Shown: piece after piece, positions 63,086 through 64,000 of the stretch
Layout: every line of letters begins with the position of its first letter
Numbering within the stretch: the stretch's first letter is position 1
Assembly (NCBI RefSeq): GCF_004801305.1
Contig: NZ_SSOD01000004.1
Coordinates: 62,001-126,000, forward strand
DNA from: Pseudothauera rhizosphaerae
GTDB lineage: Bacteria > Pseudomonadota > Gammaproteobacteria > Burkholderiales > Rhodocyclaceae
Direction: 5' to 3'
DNA: 64,000 bases
Notes under the pieces: model-generated
Told to the model about the DNA's origin: nothing
The model's input: only the letters and a program-made list of their open reading frames with translations
The model's database searches: none
Program-made: the position numbers and the translations under genes

Positions 63086-64000
63086 GCACGCAAGGCATGA
63101 TCCTCGCCGGCTGTGACGGCGACCGCACCTGGCGGCTCCAGGACTACGTCGCCCGCGGAGGCTACTCGGCGCTGAGGAAGATCGTCGCCGACAAGACCCC
63201 GCAGGACAACATCATCGCCGAGCTGAAGGCCTCGGTGCTGCGCGGGCGCGGCGGCGCGGGCTTCCCGACCGGCCTGAAGTGGAGCTTCATGCCGCGTTCC
63301 TTCCCGGGTGACAAGTACCTGGCGTGCAACTCGGACGAGGGCGAGCCGGGCACCTTCAAGGACCGGGACATCCTGCGCTACAACCCCCATGCGGTCATCG
63401 AGGGCATGGCCATCGCCGCCTACGCCATGGGCGCGGCGCGCGGCTACAACTACATCCACGGCGAGATCTTCGAGATCTACCAGCGCTTCGAGGAAGCCCT
63501 GGCGGAGGCGCGCGAAGCCAAGCTGATCGGCCGCAACATCCTCGGCTCGGACTTCTCCTTCGAGCTTTTCGCCCACCACGGCTACGGCGCCTACATCTGC
63601 GGCGAAGAAACCGCGCTGCTGGAATCCATCGAGGGCAAGAAGGGCCAGCCGCGCTTCAAGCCGCCTTTCCCGGCCAGCTACGGCCTGTACGGCAAGCCCA
63701 CCACCATCAACAACACCGAGACCTTCGCCTCGGTGCCCTTCATCCTGAACATGGGCGGCGAGGCCTTCCTGAACCTCGGCAAGCCCAACAACGGCGGCAT
63801 GAAACTGTTCTCGGTGTCCGGCCACGTCAATCGCCCGGGCAACTACGAGATTCCGCTCGGCACGCCGTTCTCCGAACTGCTGGAGATGGCCGGCGGCGTG
63901 CGCGGCGGGCGCAAGCTGAAGGCGGTGATCCCGGGCGGCTCCTCCGCCCCGGTGCTGCCCGCGGACGTCATCATGGGCTGCACCATGGACTACGACTCGA
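63082..64000 (+). CDS. nuoF: NADH-quinone oxidoreductase subunit F (partial)
   Basis: 51-kDa subunit that binds FMN, NADH and the N3 [4Fe-4S] cluster. The ATG at 63082 overlaps the nuoE stop (ATGA). The window holds the first 306 codons: the nucleotide-binding [17 protein letters not shown], the FMN site ([15 protein letters not shown]) and [15 protein letters not shown]. The cluster-binding C-terminus lies beyond the window. No stop or frameshift is seen. Confidence 0.96.
   Translation, partial: MSTQGMILAGCDGDRTWRLQDYVARGGYSALRKIVADKTPQDNIIAELKASVLRGRGGAGFPTGLKWSFMPRSFPGDKYLACNSDEGEPGTFKDRDILRYNPHAVIEGMAIAAYAMGAARGYNYIHGEIFEIYQRFEEALAEAREAKLIGRNILGSDFSFELFAHHGYGAYICGEETALLESIEGKKGQPRFKPPFPASYGLYGKPTTINNTETFASVPFILNMGGEAFLNLGKPNNGGMKLFSVSGHVNRPGNYEIPLGTPFSELLEMAGGVRGGRKLKAVIPGGSSAPVLPADVIMGCTMDYDS

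Overview
The window is a gene-dense chromosomal segment of high GC (by eye roughly two thirds G+C). Housekeeping gene order and sequence point to a betaproteobacterium, most likely Rhodocyclales (Azoarcus/Thauera/Aromatoleum-like). The grounds are grpE-dnaK-dnaJ with RpoH-type promoters plus hrcA, fur divergent from bamE, carA-carB-greA, yhbY divergent from rlmE-ftsH-folP-glmM, and tpiA-secG-tRNA-Leu-nuoABCDEF. The genus is inferred, not proven.

Layout. 1-3 kb (minus): a periplasmic cyclophilin, an L,D-transpeptidase-fold protein and a TPR protein; the last two overlap and share a homologous C-terminal NTF2-like domain. 3.2-4.6 kb: cysS with a terminator-like hairpin in its leader. 4.6-5.8 kb: a branched-chain-amino-acid-type binding protein. 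6-9.8 kb: dnaJ, dnaK and grpE (minus), with sigma-32 promoters before grpE and dnaK. 10-14.6 kb: a Ser/Thr kinase with a cyclic-nucleotide-binding-like tail, an EF-hand-like protein, hemH and hrcA. 14.7-21.7 kb: nadK, recN, fur, bamE, dapB and a hybrid sensor kinase.

21.8-33 kb is an accessory iron island. A Fur-box-like site precedes a FecI-type sigma factor and a FecR-type anti-sigma factor. These are followed by an STN-containing TonB receptor, a PepSY membrane protein, two small membrane proteins, a periplasmic protein, and a MacA/MacB-like (PvdR/PvdT-like) export pair. The set resembles the uptake, reduction and recycling half of a pyoverdine pathway, with no siderophore synthetase in the window. 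Decayed fragments of a PIN-type toxin, a possible antitoxin and a frameshifted Fur-like regulator lie inside or at the edge of the island.

33-45 kb is housekeeping: carAB-greA, yhbY, rlmE, ftsH, folP and glmM, with a REP-like palindrome at the folP stop codon. 44-47.3 kb carries a D-cysteine desulfhydrase-like enzyme and a cystine-type ABC transporter, the same gene set as E. coli fliY-dcyD-yecS-yecC. 47.4-52.2 kb is pstSCAB with unusually long PstC and PstA and no phoU. 52.2-58.3 kb is an arsenic island: one arsenate reductase on the plus strand, and an arsR-arsC-arsD-arsA-DUF2789-MFS operon on the minus strand. The same inverted repeat lies before both units. ArsA and ArsD keep their metal-binding cysteines, but no ArsB or Acr3 is present, so the MFS protein is the candidate pump. 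The window ends in tpiA, secG, tRNA-Leu(GAG) and the first six genes of the complex I operon; nuoF runs off the end.
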